Source of the DNA: JAEZPW01 sp035629075
GTDB lineage: Bacteria; Acidobacteriota; Terriglobia; Terriglobales; Acidobacteriaceae
Length of the DNA stretch: 64,000 nt
Assembly: GCA_035629075.1 (NCBI GenBank)
Contig: DASPIK010000080.1
Span: 80,953 to 144,952 of the forward strand
Direction: 5' to 3'
Shown: positions 1-8,269 of the stretch, piece by piece
How the letters are laid out: each line of letters begins with the position of its first letter
Numbering within the stretch: the first letter of the stretch is position 1
Notes under the pieces: generated by a model
Told to the model about the DNA's origin: nothing
What the model saw: the letters and a program-made list of their open reading frames with translations, nothing else
Databases searched by the model: none
Made by a program: the position numbers and the translations under genes

Positions 1-845
1 CTTGCCGTCAGCAACATTGCCCATATCGCCCATCCGTACCAAAACCAGGCGAGAACAATGAGCACAGCTATCGTTGTGCGCGAGATCCAGCGGTGCCGGT
101 GAGGGGTGAGCGCGTACACGATGTGTCCGCCGTCTAGCTGACCACCTGGCAGCAAATTCAGGGCTGTCGCAAACATTCCAACCCAGGCGGCCACCGCAGT
201 GGGGTGCAGGGTCAGTAGGTCAATGGGAGCGTGCGGAGCCAACTGAAGCGCTGCAAGACAACTGTGAACCAATGAAAACACGAGCGGCAAACCGAAATCG
301 CGATAGGCGGAAGCATCGGCGATGGGCTTTGAGAGCGGCAGCGCGAACACCAGAGTAGTTGTCGCTGCGACGAATCCTGCGACTGGGCCGGCGAGACCGA
401 TATCGAACAGTTCTGAACGTGAGCGGATCGGCGACTTAATCCGGATGAACGCGCCGAGAGTACCAATGAGAGTCGGAGCCGGAATAAAAAACGGCAGCGT
501 TGCGCTGACGCCATAACGGACACAGAAGAAGTAGTGTCCCATCTCGTGCGCCAACAGAATCATCATCAGGGTCAGCGCAAAAGGTATGCCCATCAGCAGG
601 TTGGCGTCCTGAAGTGCCCACTTGACGGGGAAGATGGACAGAGCTCCTCCGTCCATCGAAAACGCCGGTACGTTATGCAGAAAGTTGTATTGGAGCCGGG
701 CACCCATCACCAACGTTGTGAACGTAGTTGCGGCCAGCAGCAGGACGTGAAGCCAGTATCGATGTTGTGTTCGCGAGACTACGATTACCTCGACAGGCCG
801 GTACAGGTCGTAGGCGGGATTCACTGGCGGTGTCGAGTCAGACAT
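1..845 (-). CDS. M50 / site-2-type membrane zinc metalloprotease, C-terminus cut by window edge
   Basis: The reading frame runs off the left edge without a stop, so only about 281 N-terminal residues are present. It shows HEMGH at residues 100-104, the zinc-binding and catalytic HExxH motif inside a hydrophobic helix, and NLLPGGQLDGGH at 230-241, the second M50 signature that supplies the Asp ligand. Further hydrophobic helices surround both. M50 proteases cleave peptides within the membrane; the substrate cannot be told from sequence. The ATG at 845 fits, with a soluble N-terminal stretch of about 30 residues before the first membrane helix. No partner gene such as an anti-sigma factor is adjacent; the upstream neighbour is the HU gene, 169 nt away. 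Confidence 0.85.
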   Translation of the reverse strand, partial: MSDSTPPVNPAYDLYRPVEVIVVSRTQHRYWLHVLLLAATTFTTLVMGARLQYNFLHNVPAFSMDGGALSIFPVKWALQDANLLMGIPFALTLMMILLAHEMGHYFFCVRYGVSATLPFFIPAPTLIGTLGAFIRIKSPIRSRSELFDIGLAGPVAGFVAATTTLVFALPLSKPIADASAYRDFGLPLVFSLVHSCLAALQLAPHAPIDLLTLHPTAVAAWVGMFATALNLLPGGQLDGGHIVYALTPHRHRWISRTTIAVLIVLAWFWYGWAIWAMLLTA

Positions 846-1014
846 CTTTAAAATCTGATGATAGGCGACGCGGCTATGCCGCAAAAAGGGCGCATTCGCC
901 ACTTGAACCGGTGTTCTGCGCTGCTATGGTTATAGATGCAGTCGCGTTCGCGATTGCACCTAGATCCTGCAAGAGGCTGATTCAACTGCCTGTTGCAGAC
1001 GGGGGCGCTGTTCG

Positions 1015-1284
1015 CTAGTCGATGGACTGCAGTTCCTTCCCCGGCTTGAATCTCACTGCTTTGCCTGGAGGGATGTTGACCTCCGCGCCAGTCCGCGGGT
1101 TGCGTCCAATGCCGGTCTTGCGCGGGCGGACGTTGAAAACGCCGAAGCCGCGGAGCTCAATACGGTCGCCGCGCGCGAGGGCCTTTTTCATCGTGTCGAA
1201 AACGGCTTCGACCGCCAACTCGGCTTTCGTCTTGGTGATGCCGGTCTTGTTGACCACTTCGTTGATGATGTCGAGCTTAATCAC
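1015..1284 (-). CDS. hup: HU-family DNA-binding protein
   Basis: An 89-residue protein matching the HU/IHF family over its whole length. It has an N-terminal helical dimerisation part (residues 1-40), the RIELRGFGVF segment, and the DNA-contacting arm with GRNPRTG followed by PPGKAVRFKPGKEL. These proteins bind and bend DNA non-specifically as dimers and help organise the nucleoid. The start is GTG at 1284 with a GGAG 7 nt before it. A well-matched promoter lies about 75 nt upstream, so the gene is probably transcribed alone. Whether it is HU or IHF-beta-like cannot be settled by eye; HU is the conservative call. Confidence 0.93.
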   Translation of the reverse strand: MIKLDIINEVVNKTGITKTKAELAVEAVFDTMKKALARGDRIELRGFGVFNVRPRKTGIGRNPRTGAEVNIPPGKAVRFKPGKELQSID

Positions 1285-1360
1285 GTGCGGCTCCGATTTC
1301 GAATTCGGCCCCTTTGTCGCAGCCTGCGCAGGAGCCGGTGAAACTCACGGTAAAGCGCTG

Positions 1361-1389
1361 ATAATAAAGACAGAATGCAGGATTGTCAA
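1361..1389 (-). promoter_or_regulatory. sigma70-type promoter of the HU gene
   Basis: On the minus strand TTGACA (1384-1389) is followed after exactly 17 nt by TATTAT (1361-1366). The -35 box is a perfect match and the -10 box matches five of six bases. It points at the HU gene, giving a leader of about 70 nt. Confidence 0.75.
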
Positions 1390-1466
1390 CGGCAGTTCGG
1401 ATTCGAGAGAGACACTCGCTTCAGGGAGGGAGCATAAGCGAGACGTTGTGGCGTGCGACAACACGA

Positions 1467-1492
1467 AAAAAGGGCGACTAGGCGCCCTTTTT
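1467..1492 (-). terminator. intrinsic terminator after the Hfq-like gene
   Basis: AAAAAGGGCG (1467-1476) pairs with CGCCCTTTTT (1483-1492) around a 6-nt loop. On the minus strand the stem is followed by a T run, 24 nt past the stop of the Hfq-like gene. The A/T flanks make it potentially bidirectional. Confidence 0.8.
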
Positions 1493-1515
1493 CGATTTTG
1501 AAGATTGTATGAGTG

Positions 1516-1929
1516 CTAGCGGAGTTCCGCTTCTTTGTACATGTACTTGATGCTGGGTTTATATATCAGCAGGTTAGACGCGCCATTTCGATTGACCTTG
1601 ATGCAATTGCGGTCATACCACTCGATTACGCCGCGTATCTCTTCGCCGTCCTGCAAGACCACGACCATGGGAGTCTTGGCCTGCATTTGCTTCTGATAGT
1701 AGAAATTCTCCGCGTGTGTTTGCTCCGGCGGAGCGGACTTTCTAGCAGCAGCACCGCCCAGATTCGCAGCAGAACGGTCTGCACGTTCACGCCTCTCGAT
1801 CATGGCGTGTTCGTTGCGTAGGTGATCGGCTCTGTTGAGCGTGGGACGGATAAGTTTCCTGCTGGTGAATCCTTCGGACTCACGTTCAGGTGCCCGGCCT
1901 ACCGCGGTGGAATCCATTCCATCCTTCAT
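1516..1929 (-). CDS. hfq: Hfq-like Sm-fold RNA-binding protein with N-terminal extension
   Basis: The last 65 or so residues align with Hfq: a short helix (ENFYYQKQMQ), then the Sm1 strand segment TPMVVVLQDGEEIRGVIEWYD and an Sm2-like NLLIYKPSIKYMY. Hfq hexamers pair small RNAs with mRNAs. About 70 residues of charged sequence precede the Sm domain, including RKLIRPTLNR, absent from proteobacterial Hfq. Two normally conserved RNA contacts appear changed: the Gln near the start of the helix aligns with Glu, and the YKH motif reads YKP. The ATG at 1929 is preferred because GAGGAGG lies 11 nt before it; a GTG at 1965 would add 12 residues. A terminator follows the stop. Confidence 0.75.
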   Translation of the reverse strand: MKDGMDSTAVGRAPERESEGFTSRKLIRPTLNRADHLRNEHAMIERRERADRSAANLGGAAARKSAPPEQTHAENFYYQKQMQAKTPMVVVLQDGEEIRGVIEWYDRNCIKVNRNGASNLLIYKPSIKYMYKEAELR

Positions 1930-2184
1930 GTCTGGTACCGCCTCCTCGCGAACCAGTTCGGTCACCGCCTGGGTGCTCGCTAAACGCGCGTTTGCATATC
2001 GAAGCCGCCTTGACTGCCAAACGCACTACTGTTTACACGATTAAACCCAGAATGGTTCAGAGGTGTGAACTTGCGTTTACCGTATCACAGCAGAAGGTCG
2101 GTGACAATCCTAAGTGAAACACTGAGAACAACATCAGGTTCAAAAAGGCACAGCACGGGAATCTTTTTTTTCGCCGAGAACGTG

Positions 2185-3279
2185 TTAATCGCGATTGAGG
2201 GAAGCGGCGAAGGCGTCCAGCGAAAGAGAGCGCAAGAGGTTTCGGCGCATTCCGGATTCGACCTCGCCCAGGCGCTCCGAGGCGGCACTGATCCAAGGGA
2301 AGTCGATCAGATCGGCAAGCCTCTTCAGTTCAGACAAAATATCGGGGTTGCGGACCATGTCAGGCGTGTTCGAATTAACGAACAGCATGTCTTCGAGCAG
2401 CCAGTACAAGGTTCGGATAAGCTGCTCGGTTTTGCTCCGCCCCTCAGCTCCGGCGCGATAGCTCTCTGTGGTCTTAAAAAGCGCCGAATGGTCCTGGGCA
2501 TCGATCGCAGCGTGGAGGAGAACGAGCGCGTCCTTCCGGGCTGCGGTGTAGGCTGCGAGGTCGAAGCCGGCAGCGCTCCCCACCGCTCCTCCGGAGATGC
2601 GGGCAGCAAGCTGGCGCTGGGCCATGTTCCACTCCGGATGGAATTTCGCAACGATTCGCTCGATTTCCTGGGGCTTCAAAGGTGCGAGAGCAAAGCTAAT
2701 GCATCTTGACCGAATCGTGGTCAGGAGTTCTCCGGGGTTCTCGGTCAGTAGGAAGATGGTTGCGAACTCAGGCGGCTCTTCGAGAACTTTCAACAGCGAA
2801 TTCGCGGCTTCCTTCATGAATGCCGAGTCGGTGAAGATGTAGACGCGGCGCGCGCCTTTTTCCGGCATGTGGTAAACGGTCTCGATCACATGCCGTACCT
2901 GGTCCACCTTGATCATCATCTGGGGTGGATCCGGCGGAATTACAAGTACTTCAGGGTGAGTCTGAATGAAGATGTGGGTTTCTTTCTTGTCTACCTCACG
3001 CAGAGCATCTCGGGCGTCGACCGCTTCTGCAAACCGCGCGTCCATGTCATCTGCCTGCGCGATTCGCTGGCAGTTTTCACAAGCACCGCAGAAGTCGGGC
3101 AAGCCCGCTTGCGGCGGGTTAAGGCAATTCATCGCCTTGGCGAGCATCTGCGCAAGCGTGTACTTTCCGGCTCCACATGGCCCTGAGAGAATGATCGCGT
3201 GGGGAAAACGGTCACGAGCCAGCATCTCGCGCAGGCGATCCACAACGTTCCGGTTTCCGTGAAATGCGTCGAAGCTCAT
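2185..3279 (-). CDS. holB: DNA polymerase III delta' subunit-type clamp loader ATPase
   Basis: A 364-residue AAA+ protein of the DnaX/HolB group. GPCGAGKYT at residues 34-42 is a Walker A loop. A four-Cys zinc module follows (NCLNPP, then CGACENC). KVLEEPPEFATIFLLTENPGELLTTIRSRC covers the clamp-loader segment with the sensor/SRC motif. The protein helps load the sliding clamp onto primed DNA. It lies downstream of thymidylate kinase on the same strand, the same tmk-holB order seen in many bacteria. A short dnaX-like gene is the alternative, but the position next to tmk and the length favour holB. Confidence 0.85.
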   Translation of the reverse strand: MSFDAFHGNRNVVDRLREMLARDRFPHAIILSGPCGAGKYTLAQMLAKAMNCLNPPQAGLPDFCGACENCQRIAQADDMDARFAEAVDARDALREVDKKETHIFIQTHPEVLVIPPDPPQMMIKVDQVRHVIETVYHMPEKGARRVYIFTDSAFMKEAANSLLKVLEEPPEFATIFLLTENPGELLTTIRSRCISFALAPLKPQEIERIVAKFHPEWNMAQRQLAARISGGAVGSAAGFDLAAYTAARKDALVLLHAAIDAQDHSALFKTTESYRAGAEGRSKTEQLIRTLYWLLEDMLFVNSNTPDMVRNPDILSELKRLADLIDFPWISAASERLGEVESGMRRNLLRSLSLDAFAASLNRD

Positions 3280-3408
3280 TGCTCGGCACTCAGCGCAGTA
3301 TCAACAGCGCGTTCGATCGTTCAAGGCTGAAGTATGTACAGCTTACCAGATAGAGGGGAGGAGGGTTCTCCGGCAGAGGCTCGAATTCTATGTCGATTTA
3401 GTTTCGCC

Positions 3409-4077
3409 TCAGGAAGTGATCAATCGACGGTGTACTTCGGCAAAGATCTCTTTTTCGACCACGTCCGCTGGGCGACGGGCATCGACCACGAAGACCCGCT
3501 GAGAGTCGCGGCGAGCGATCGCGAGGTAAGCGCTGTATACGCGCTCAAAGAAGGCTCGGCTCTCCTGTTCGAAGCGATTCTCGTCTGGCTCGTTTGAGTT
3601 CGCCGCCTGTTGGTTGCGGCGGCGTGCGCGATTAACGCTGTGCGCAACGTCGGAATCCATGAAAATCGTCATGTCCGGCTGCAGCCCTCGACACAAAACG
3701 CGATGGAGGTCGAGGATGGGTTCGTTGCCGAGTTGACGGCCGCCTCCCTGATATGCCTCTGACGAATCCGTAAACCTGTCGCACAACACCCATTTGCCGC
3801 TCTCAAGCGCGGGAAGTACAAGCTCATCAATCTGTTGTGCACGCGAAGCGAACATCAACGCGAGCTCTGCCCACGGAGAAAGTCCGCGCGTCCGGGAATC
3901 AAGCAGCACCGCTCGAATTCTCTCTCCGATAGGAGTGCCGCCGGGCTCGCGTGTCACGACCACATCCAGGCCTTCTCGCCGAAGCGAATCAGCAAGACGG
4001 TTCAACTGCGTACTCTTCCCGCAGCCATCCAGTCCTTCGATGGTGATGAATCGTCCTCGTTTGAACCGATCTGTCAC
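3409..4077 (-). CDS. tmk: thymidylate kinase
   Basis: Phosphorylates dTMP to dTDP in dTTP synthesis. The P-loop reads IEGLDGCGKST; the dTMP-binding TREPGGTPIGE and the DRFTDSSEAYQGGGR segment follow, all typical of TMK. The frame is open further upstream to 4422, but that would give 337 residues and overlap the divergent gene at 4336. The GTG at 4077 gives 222 residues, the family's size, and starts 10 residues before the first conserved strand. No strong ribosome-binding site is visible before this GTG, so the exact start is uncertain. holB follows after 129 nt. Confidence 0.92.
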   Translation of the reverse strand: MTDRFKRGRFITIEGLDGCGKSTQLNRLADSLRREGLDVVVTREPGGTPIGERIRAVLLDSRTRGLSPWAELALMFASRAQQIDELVLPALESGKWVLCDRFTDSSEAYQGGGRQLGNEPILDLHRVLCRGLQPDMTIFMDSDVAHSVNRARRRNQQAANSNEPDENRFEQESRAFFERVYSAYLAIARRDSQRVFVVDARRPADVVEKEIFAEVHRRLITS

Positions 4078-4335
4078 GGCAGAATCATAGCAGGAGAGAA
4101 GAAAAGTGCGATCCAATTCCCAGCCTAGCCATGCCACGCGATGGCCGAGGAATCGGCAATAGCTTACAAAGATGTGCAACGATCTGCACTGGCTCACAGC
4201 AGGGGTGTCACACAGCCACGGTGAAAGTTGCTCACTGGCAGGCACTTGCATTCGCTCCCTCGTTCGGAGTAGTGGCACTCTGAATGCCGTGCTCTTCTCG
4301 GGGAACTCGGGTGAGGCTCGAGTGGGGAGGCGTCT

Positions 4336-5499
4336 GTGGATGGCCATAGAGAGAACAATTCGCCAAATGACGGTGCTTTGGGCGACCTGCTGAAGTCTCG
4401 GATGGAGGCGTTTCGCCCTCATGCAGATCCTGCCGAGCAGGCGAGCATCGTGTGTACTGAATGCGGCAGCCCTCTTTCGGAAAACACTCAGTTCTGCTGG
4501 ATGTGCGGTGCGATACGGGAAGGATCGAAAACGACTTCGGCGGTAGAGCCGCGATCTGCCCCTACGACTGGCACGGCAGAGATTTCCGTAGCTCCACAGC
4601 AGAGTTCTCGGGTGTTCCCCACCGCGACTGAACCGCCGGAGTACGCAATACCCTCAAGTGTTGAGCCGGAGTTGTTCAGCCAGATCTATGGACGAGACCG
4701 ACAAGCGAAGCAGTCCGAGGAAGACGAACGCGACGAAGAAGAGCGAGACAAGAAGTTCGATTACAGGCTGGTCGCAGTGCCGCTCCTGCTGGCTGTCATC
4801 GTGTTTCTCGCTTACCAGCAGCGCAACACGGCTACGAACTTCTTTGCCATGCTGAAGAAAGCCGTCTCGGACCAGATAGCGCAGCTCTGGCCTGCTGACG
4901 ATGCGAAGCAGGAGCCGACGCGGACAGCGAACGCGACGCCCCGGAATGCGAGTTCACGTAAGCGCACCTCAGCTAAACCGAGTCCCTCTCGACCTTCAGC
5001 TTCCGCGCAAACGGCTCATGTGAGCACTTCAAGCATTTTCCCTCTGACGGTCAAAGTTGAAGGGCAGCCGGGACCGAGAATCGCCCCTGTGTTCGCGCGT
5101 GTGGCTCAGCCCTGGCCAGCTCAGCCGGCGGTGGGCGTTGCGATTACCGGAAGACCTTTCTCAGCGGCCCCGCCCGTTTCGCCTATGAGAGTACAAGTTG
5201 CGCCAACCGAGTCGCTGTCGCTGCTGATAAGGCAAATCCCACCGACCTACCCCCCAGCAGCACGCGAGGCTGGAATTCAAGGGGCGGTGGTACTCAATGT
5301 AGTGATCCGGAGCGACGGCAACATCGGAGACGTTTCTCTGGTTAGCGGTCACCCGCTTCTAGTCGAGGCGGCGGTCGAAGCCGTTAAGCAATGGGCGTAC
5401 AGGCCCTACTACCGGGATGGACAGCCCATGGAGGTGGAGACCCTCGTTGTTGTCGAGTTTACTCTGGCGCCTGAGCGTGCTGCGAGTGGCAGATTTTAG
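4336..5499 (+). CDS. zinc-ribbon, single-TM, TonB C-terminal-domain protein
   Basis: A 387-residue protein with an unusual build. CTEC and CWMC near residues 40 and 54 form a zinc ribbon in the N-terminal, presumably cytoplasmic, part. A transmembrane helix lies at about residues 147-165. A Pro/Ser/Ala-rich linker follows, and residues about 295-375 form a TonB C-terminal domain (YPPAAREAGIQGAVVLNVVI, then EAVKQWAYRPYYRDGQP). TonB domains normally contact outer-membrane receptors; stand-alone ones of this kind are common in acidobacteria and their partners are unknown. The start is GTG at 4336, about 6 nt after GGGGAGG. No exbB/exbD gene is adjacent. It is divergent from tmk. Confidence 0.82.
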   Translation: MDGHRENNSPNDGALGDLLKSRMEAFRPHADPAEQASIVCTECGSPLSENTQFCWMCGAIREGSKTTSAVEPRSAPTTGTAEISVAPQQSSRVFPTATEPPEYAIPSSVEPELFSQIYGRDRQAKQSEEDERDEEERDKKFDYRLVAVPLLLAVIVFLAYQQRNTATNFFAMLKKAVSDQIAQLWPADDAKQEPTRTANATPRNASSRKRTSAKPSPSRPSASAQTAHVSTSSIFPLTVKVEGQPGPRIAPVFARVAQPWPAQPAVGVAITGRPFSAAPPVSPMRVQVAPTESLSLLIRQIPPTYPPAAREAGIQGAVVLNVVIRSDGNIGDVSLVSGHPLLVEAAVEAVKQWAYRPYYRDGQPMEVETLVVVEFTLAPERAASGRF

Positions 5500-6239
5500 T
5501 CATCGACGACTCCGGCAAACAAGTCAGTCTCAATTTCAACTTTCGAAAGCGTGATGCTGGCCGCGAGGTGAAATAGTTCATGACCACCTCGCTGCTTCAC
5601 TGCATTCTCAAACACCGGGAAAAGTGGTGCCTGTGTCTTGTGCGCTCGGAATGCCTCGACCTTGCGATCGAAGTAGCGGCTGATTTCGATGAGAGCCGAT
5701 GCCGGAGCCAGAGCGACCGGTTGACGGTCGGGCAAGGTGAAGGCCGCTGTAGCGTAGTAGAGTTTCTGCGCTCGATACGTGTGCAGACCGTCGCTGAGTT
5801 GCTCGACGAAGCGATTGCTCCTGGCCGCCCATTGAAATGCAAGGGTCGTGAATAAGCCGGCCATGGAATGATCAGGATGTGCTGTGATCGCGCCTTCCGG
5901 TCCGAAAGTCATAACGACGTGGGGCCGGATCTCGCGAATACGGCGCACGAGGTCTGCGGTGACCGAGTAGAAATCAGCACGATCTAACGCTCCGTCGTCA
6001 TAGTCCAGCACCTCTGCACGGAGAACCCCGAGTATCCGGCACGACTCAGCGAATTCTCTCCGACGAGCGGTGGCGAGTTCGTGGTCAGATCTCGTGTTCC
6101 CCCGGTGTGTGGCAGCCTGACCCGGAGTGAGGCATATAACGTGGGTCTCGACTCCCCGGTCTCTATAAAGCAGAAGTGAGCCGCCGAAACCTCCAGCTTC
6201 GTCGTCGGGATGTGCAGTGACACAGAGCAGGCGCAACAT
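5496..6239 (-). CDS. PIG-L family N-acetylglucosaminyl-type deacetylase
   Basis: The protein opens with the family's metal-binding motif AHPDDE (residues 9-14) and carries the second ligand motif HPDH at about residue 122. It is 247 residues, normal for bacterial PIG-L/LmbE proteins. Members remove N-acetyl groups from GlcNAc-containing small molecules or glycans; bacillithiol and mycothiol enzymes belong here. The substrate cannot be told from sequence, and no thiol-biosynthesis partner is next to it. It converges on the TonB-domain gene with a 4-nt overlap of the two 3' ends. Confidence 0.9.
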   Translation of the reverse strand: MLRLLCVTAHPDDEAGGFGGSLLLYRDRGVETHVICLTPGQAATHRGNTRSDHELATARRREFAESCRILGVLRAEVLDYDDGALDRADFYSVTADLVRRIREIRPHVVMTFGPEGAITAHPDHSMAGLFTTLAFQWAARSNRFVEQLSDGLHTYRAQKLYYATAAFTLPDRQPVALAPASALIEISRYFDRKVEAFRAHKTQAPLFPVFENAVKQRGGHELFHLAASITLSKVEIETDLFAGVVDD

Positions 6240-6357
6240 TCTTTCCTCGGTCTGACACTCAGCCTCGCGCTATGGAGCATCGCGTGCTGTAGCCATCATG
6301 CATCAAAGTAGCGCAGAATCTCCACCCCCGGCACAACGTCGACAAGCGCGGGCTCCT

Positions 6358-6957
6358 ATGAAGTGGATATCAACAGTTATCCTGTCTGCCTTGATGGTCG
6401 CGACGTGTACAGCAGAAGCACCCGAATCCTCAGAATATGAAAGGGTGTTCCAGTCGGCGGTTCCACTTGGAGCTGAACGGATCGACTTAAGACCCTCAAA
6501 AACTGAGTTGTACCTGCTAGCTACCGCCGAGAGTCCTCAATTCGAAGGTTGGCGTGTTAAGCATGCGGGGCAGCGAAAGGTGCTGCTTGGGGCCGACGGA
6601 CAGCCGGTCCGTTCTTTTCCAAGACGCGTTAGCCTACGACTAACTGCAACAGCGATGAGGCCGAAGCTGCTGATGATCGATTCCTACGGCACGCTCAACG
6701 TGCCTAGCGGATCGCTTAACGATTACCTGCTCAAGTTGGGATTTCGCCTGCTTGTATTCCGAGGGCTCGATGTCACTCGCATTGAACCGCAGAACGTTCA
6801 CATGATCGGCGTGCCGGCGGAGGTCCCCTACGAGGAACGAATCTTCAAAGTGTCATTCGACCTGCCTCGAACGGTTTCCACGGATGAGCGCGTGGTCTTT
6901 GAAGTCTTATCCCCTACTGGATTTCGCCTTTGCAAGTTTCACCTGGACTTCTATTGA
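6358..6957 (+). CDS. exported hypothetical protein
   Basis: I do not recognise a family. From the ATG at 6358 the product is 199 residues and starts with a typical signal peptide (MKWISTVILSALMVATCTAEA). The frame is open to another ATG at 6298, but that would put 20 hydrophilic residues before the signal. The mature part has no Cys cluster or catalytic motif that I can name and looks like a beta-rich soluble domain. A lipobox is not convincing, as VATC lacks the usual Leu at -3. It stands alone between convergent or divergent neighbours. Confidence 0.65.
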   Translation: MKWISTVILSALMVATCTAEAPESSEYERVFQSAVPLGAERIDLRPSKTELYLLATAESPQFEGWRVKHAGQRKVLLGADGQPVRSFPRRVSLRLTATAMRPKLLMIDSYGTLNVPSGSLNDYLLKLGFRLLVFRGLDVTRIEPQNVHMIGVPAEVPYEERIFKVSFDLPRTVSTDERVVFEVLSPTGFRLCKFHLDFY

Positions 6958-6992
6958 CCAAGCAGGGAGCGTGAGTTGGCCTTCAGTCGACG

Positions 6993-7757
6993 TCATCGCC
7001 AAGGGCAAGCAAGGCCTGGATCATCTTCGGATGAGAGATCGGGACCCTCGTCGAGCATGAAGTCGAGCACTTCTTGCGGAGATGGCGCCATCCAGACCGG
7101 GGCGAAAGACTGGCGATGCAGCGGAGAGGGACCAATTTCGCGCAAAGCGTTGATGTGCTTTCGTGTGCTGTAACCTTTGTTCGAGGCCAGACCGTAGGCG
7201 GGATAAACGGCGTCCCACTCCCGAACGATTTCATCCCGATGCACTTTGGCAATGATCGAAGCGGCCGCGATTGAAGCCGACAACGCGTCACCATGAATGA
7301 TCTTTTTCTGTACGCACGGGTGCTCAATCCGAACGGCATCGATCAGGAGATAGTCCGGTTGGGGTAAAAGCAAGCTAACCGCTTCCAGCATTGCCACGCG
7401 CGAGGCTTGGTAGATGTTGATTTGGTCGATCCGAGCAGCGTCCACTGCGGCAACAGACCAGCAGATGCAATGTTGCTTGATTCGTTCGGCCAGTTCTTCA
7501 CGAGTCTTCTGGGGAACCAGCTTCGAGTCGCGAAGGCCGCGTATCCGGTAGTTCGGATCAAGGACGACCGCAGCAGCTACTACCGGACCGAATAGACAGC
7601 CTCGTCCGACTTCGTCGACGCCGGCCACGAGGCGAGCCCCAGATTGCCATGCCTCTTTCTCATACCGCGTGGTGCACTTCAGCGTTTTGAGAAGCCGAAG
7701 CTTGGCGGCGGACTTGGAGATGGGTTTCTCCGAATCGAGTTTGCTTTTTCTCGACAA
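6993..7757 (-). CDS. rnhB: ribonuclease HII
   Basis: Removes RNA primers and single ribonucleotides from RNA-DNA hybrids. VAGVDEVGRGCLFGPVVAAAV holds the catalytic Asp-Glu pair. LRDSK and LLIDAV follow, and the later segment GDALSASIAAASIIAKVHRD is the standard RNase HII block. At 254 residues it has about 45 extra N-terminal residues rich in Lys/Ser before the catalytic domain, so a later start is possible. It is the most downstream gene of the rplS-side minus-strand group. Confidence 0.95.
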   Translation of the reverse strand: MSRKSKLDSEKPISKSAAKLRLLKTLKCTTRYEKEAWQSGARLVAGVDEVGRGCLFGPVVAAAVVLDPNYRIRGLRDSKLVPQKTREELAERIKQHCICWSVAAVDAARIDQINIYQASRVAMLEAVSLLLPQPDYLLIDAVRIEHPCVQKKIIHGDALSASIAAASIIAKVHRDEIVREWDAVYPAYGLASNKGYSTRKHINALREIGPSPLHRQSFAPVWMAPSPQEVLDFMLDEGPDLSSEDDPGLACPWR

Positions 7758-7770
7758 AACTACAAGCAGA

Positions 7771-8070
7771 TTAGCTTATTGGCTGGGGCCAACGGAAGCG
7801 TCGTCCGCCGCGAGTCCAGATCATCTGTCTCTCCCGCCGGTCTGCAAAACGGTAGTAATAACGGAACACTACTGCGAAGAAGCAACCAAGGGGCAGACTA
7901 AGCAGGCAGAACCAGCGGACCTCGGGGAAGCCGGCCAGAAGAAGCACCATCATGCTCACACCGAGCAGACCACCGATGCCATAAAGCGGAGCGCGGACGG
8001 CCTCGAGCTCGTGGTACGGCATGCGGGGTAGTTTCGCCGAAAACCAGCGCCGGAGCAAGTGTCTCCGCAC
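7771..8070 (-). CDS. small two-helix membrane protein, hypothetical
   Basis: A 99-residue frame, 13 nt upstream of rnhB. Two hydrophobic segments (APLYGIGGLLGVSMMVLLLA and WFCLLSLPLGCFFAVVFRYY) are joined by a short loop, followed by an Arg-rich tail. The ATG at 8022 (MPYHELEAV) would drop 16 basic residues and is about as plausible as the ATG at 8070. No family is recognised. Its position directly before rnhB on the same strand suggests cotranscription. Function unknown. Confidence 0.6.
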   Translation of the reverse strand: MRRHLLRRWFSAKLPRMPYHELEAVRAPLYGIGGLLGVSMMVLLLAGFPEVRWFCLLSLPLGCFFAVVFRYYYRFADRRERQMIWTRGGRRFRWPQPIS

Positions 8071-8229
8071 CTTAGCGCCGAGCGAAACGACGCGCTTGCG
8101 AGTCCTAAGCGGTTCAGTGAAACGAACGGACAGGTGCTTCGGCTAACTAGAGGCATAGACCGGCTGTCGTTCCCGGAGAGAAACGTGTCAGTGGCGAGTC
8201 TTCGAGGGGGCACTGAGGTAGACACGACG

Positions 8230-8254
8230 GCGACGGGGCAATACGCCCCGTCGC
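8230..8254. repeat. perfect GC-rich palindrome downstream of rplS
   Basis: GCGACGGGGC (8230-8239) and GCCCCGTCGC (8245-8254) form a perfect 10-bp stem around AATAC. It sits 16 nt after the rplS stop on the minus strand. There is no T run, so it is not a classical terminator, though it could stop or stabilise transcript ends. Its core reappears after dnaK at 24261-24281. Confidence 0.7.
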
Positions 8255-8269
8255 TCGCCACGATCCAGA

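Noticed and set aside
2065..2709. Open frame of 214 codons opposite holB
   Set aside because: Arg/Ser-rich mirror translation with no family features.
4078..4422. N-terminal extension of thymidylate kinase to 4422
   Set aside because: It would add 115 non-conserved residues and overlap the divergent TonB-domain gene; the family size fits a start at 4077.
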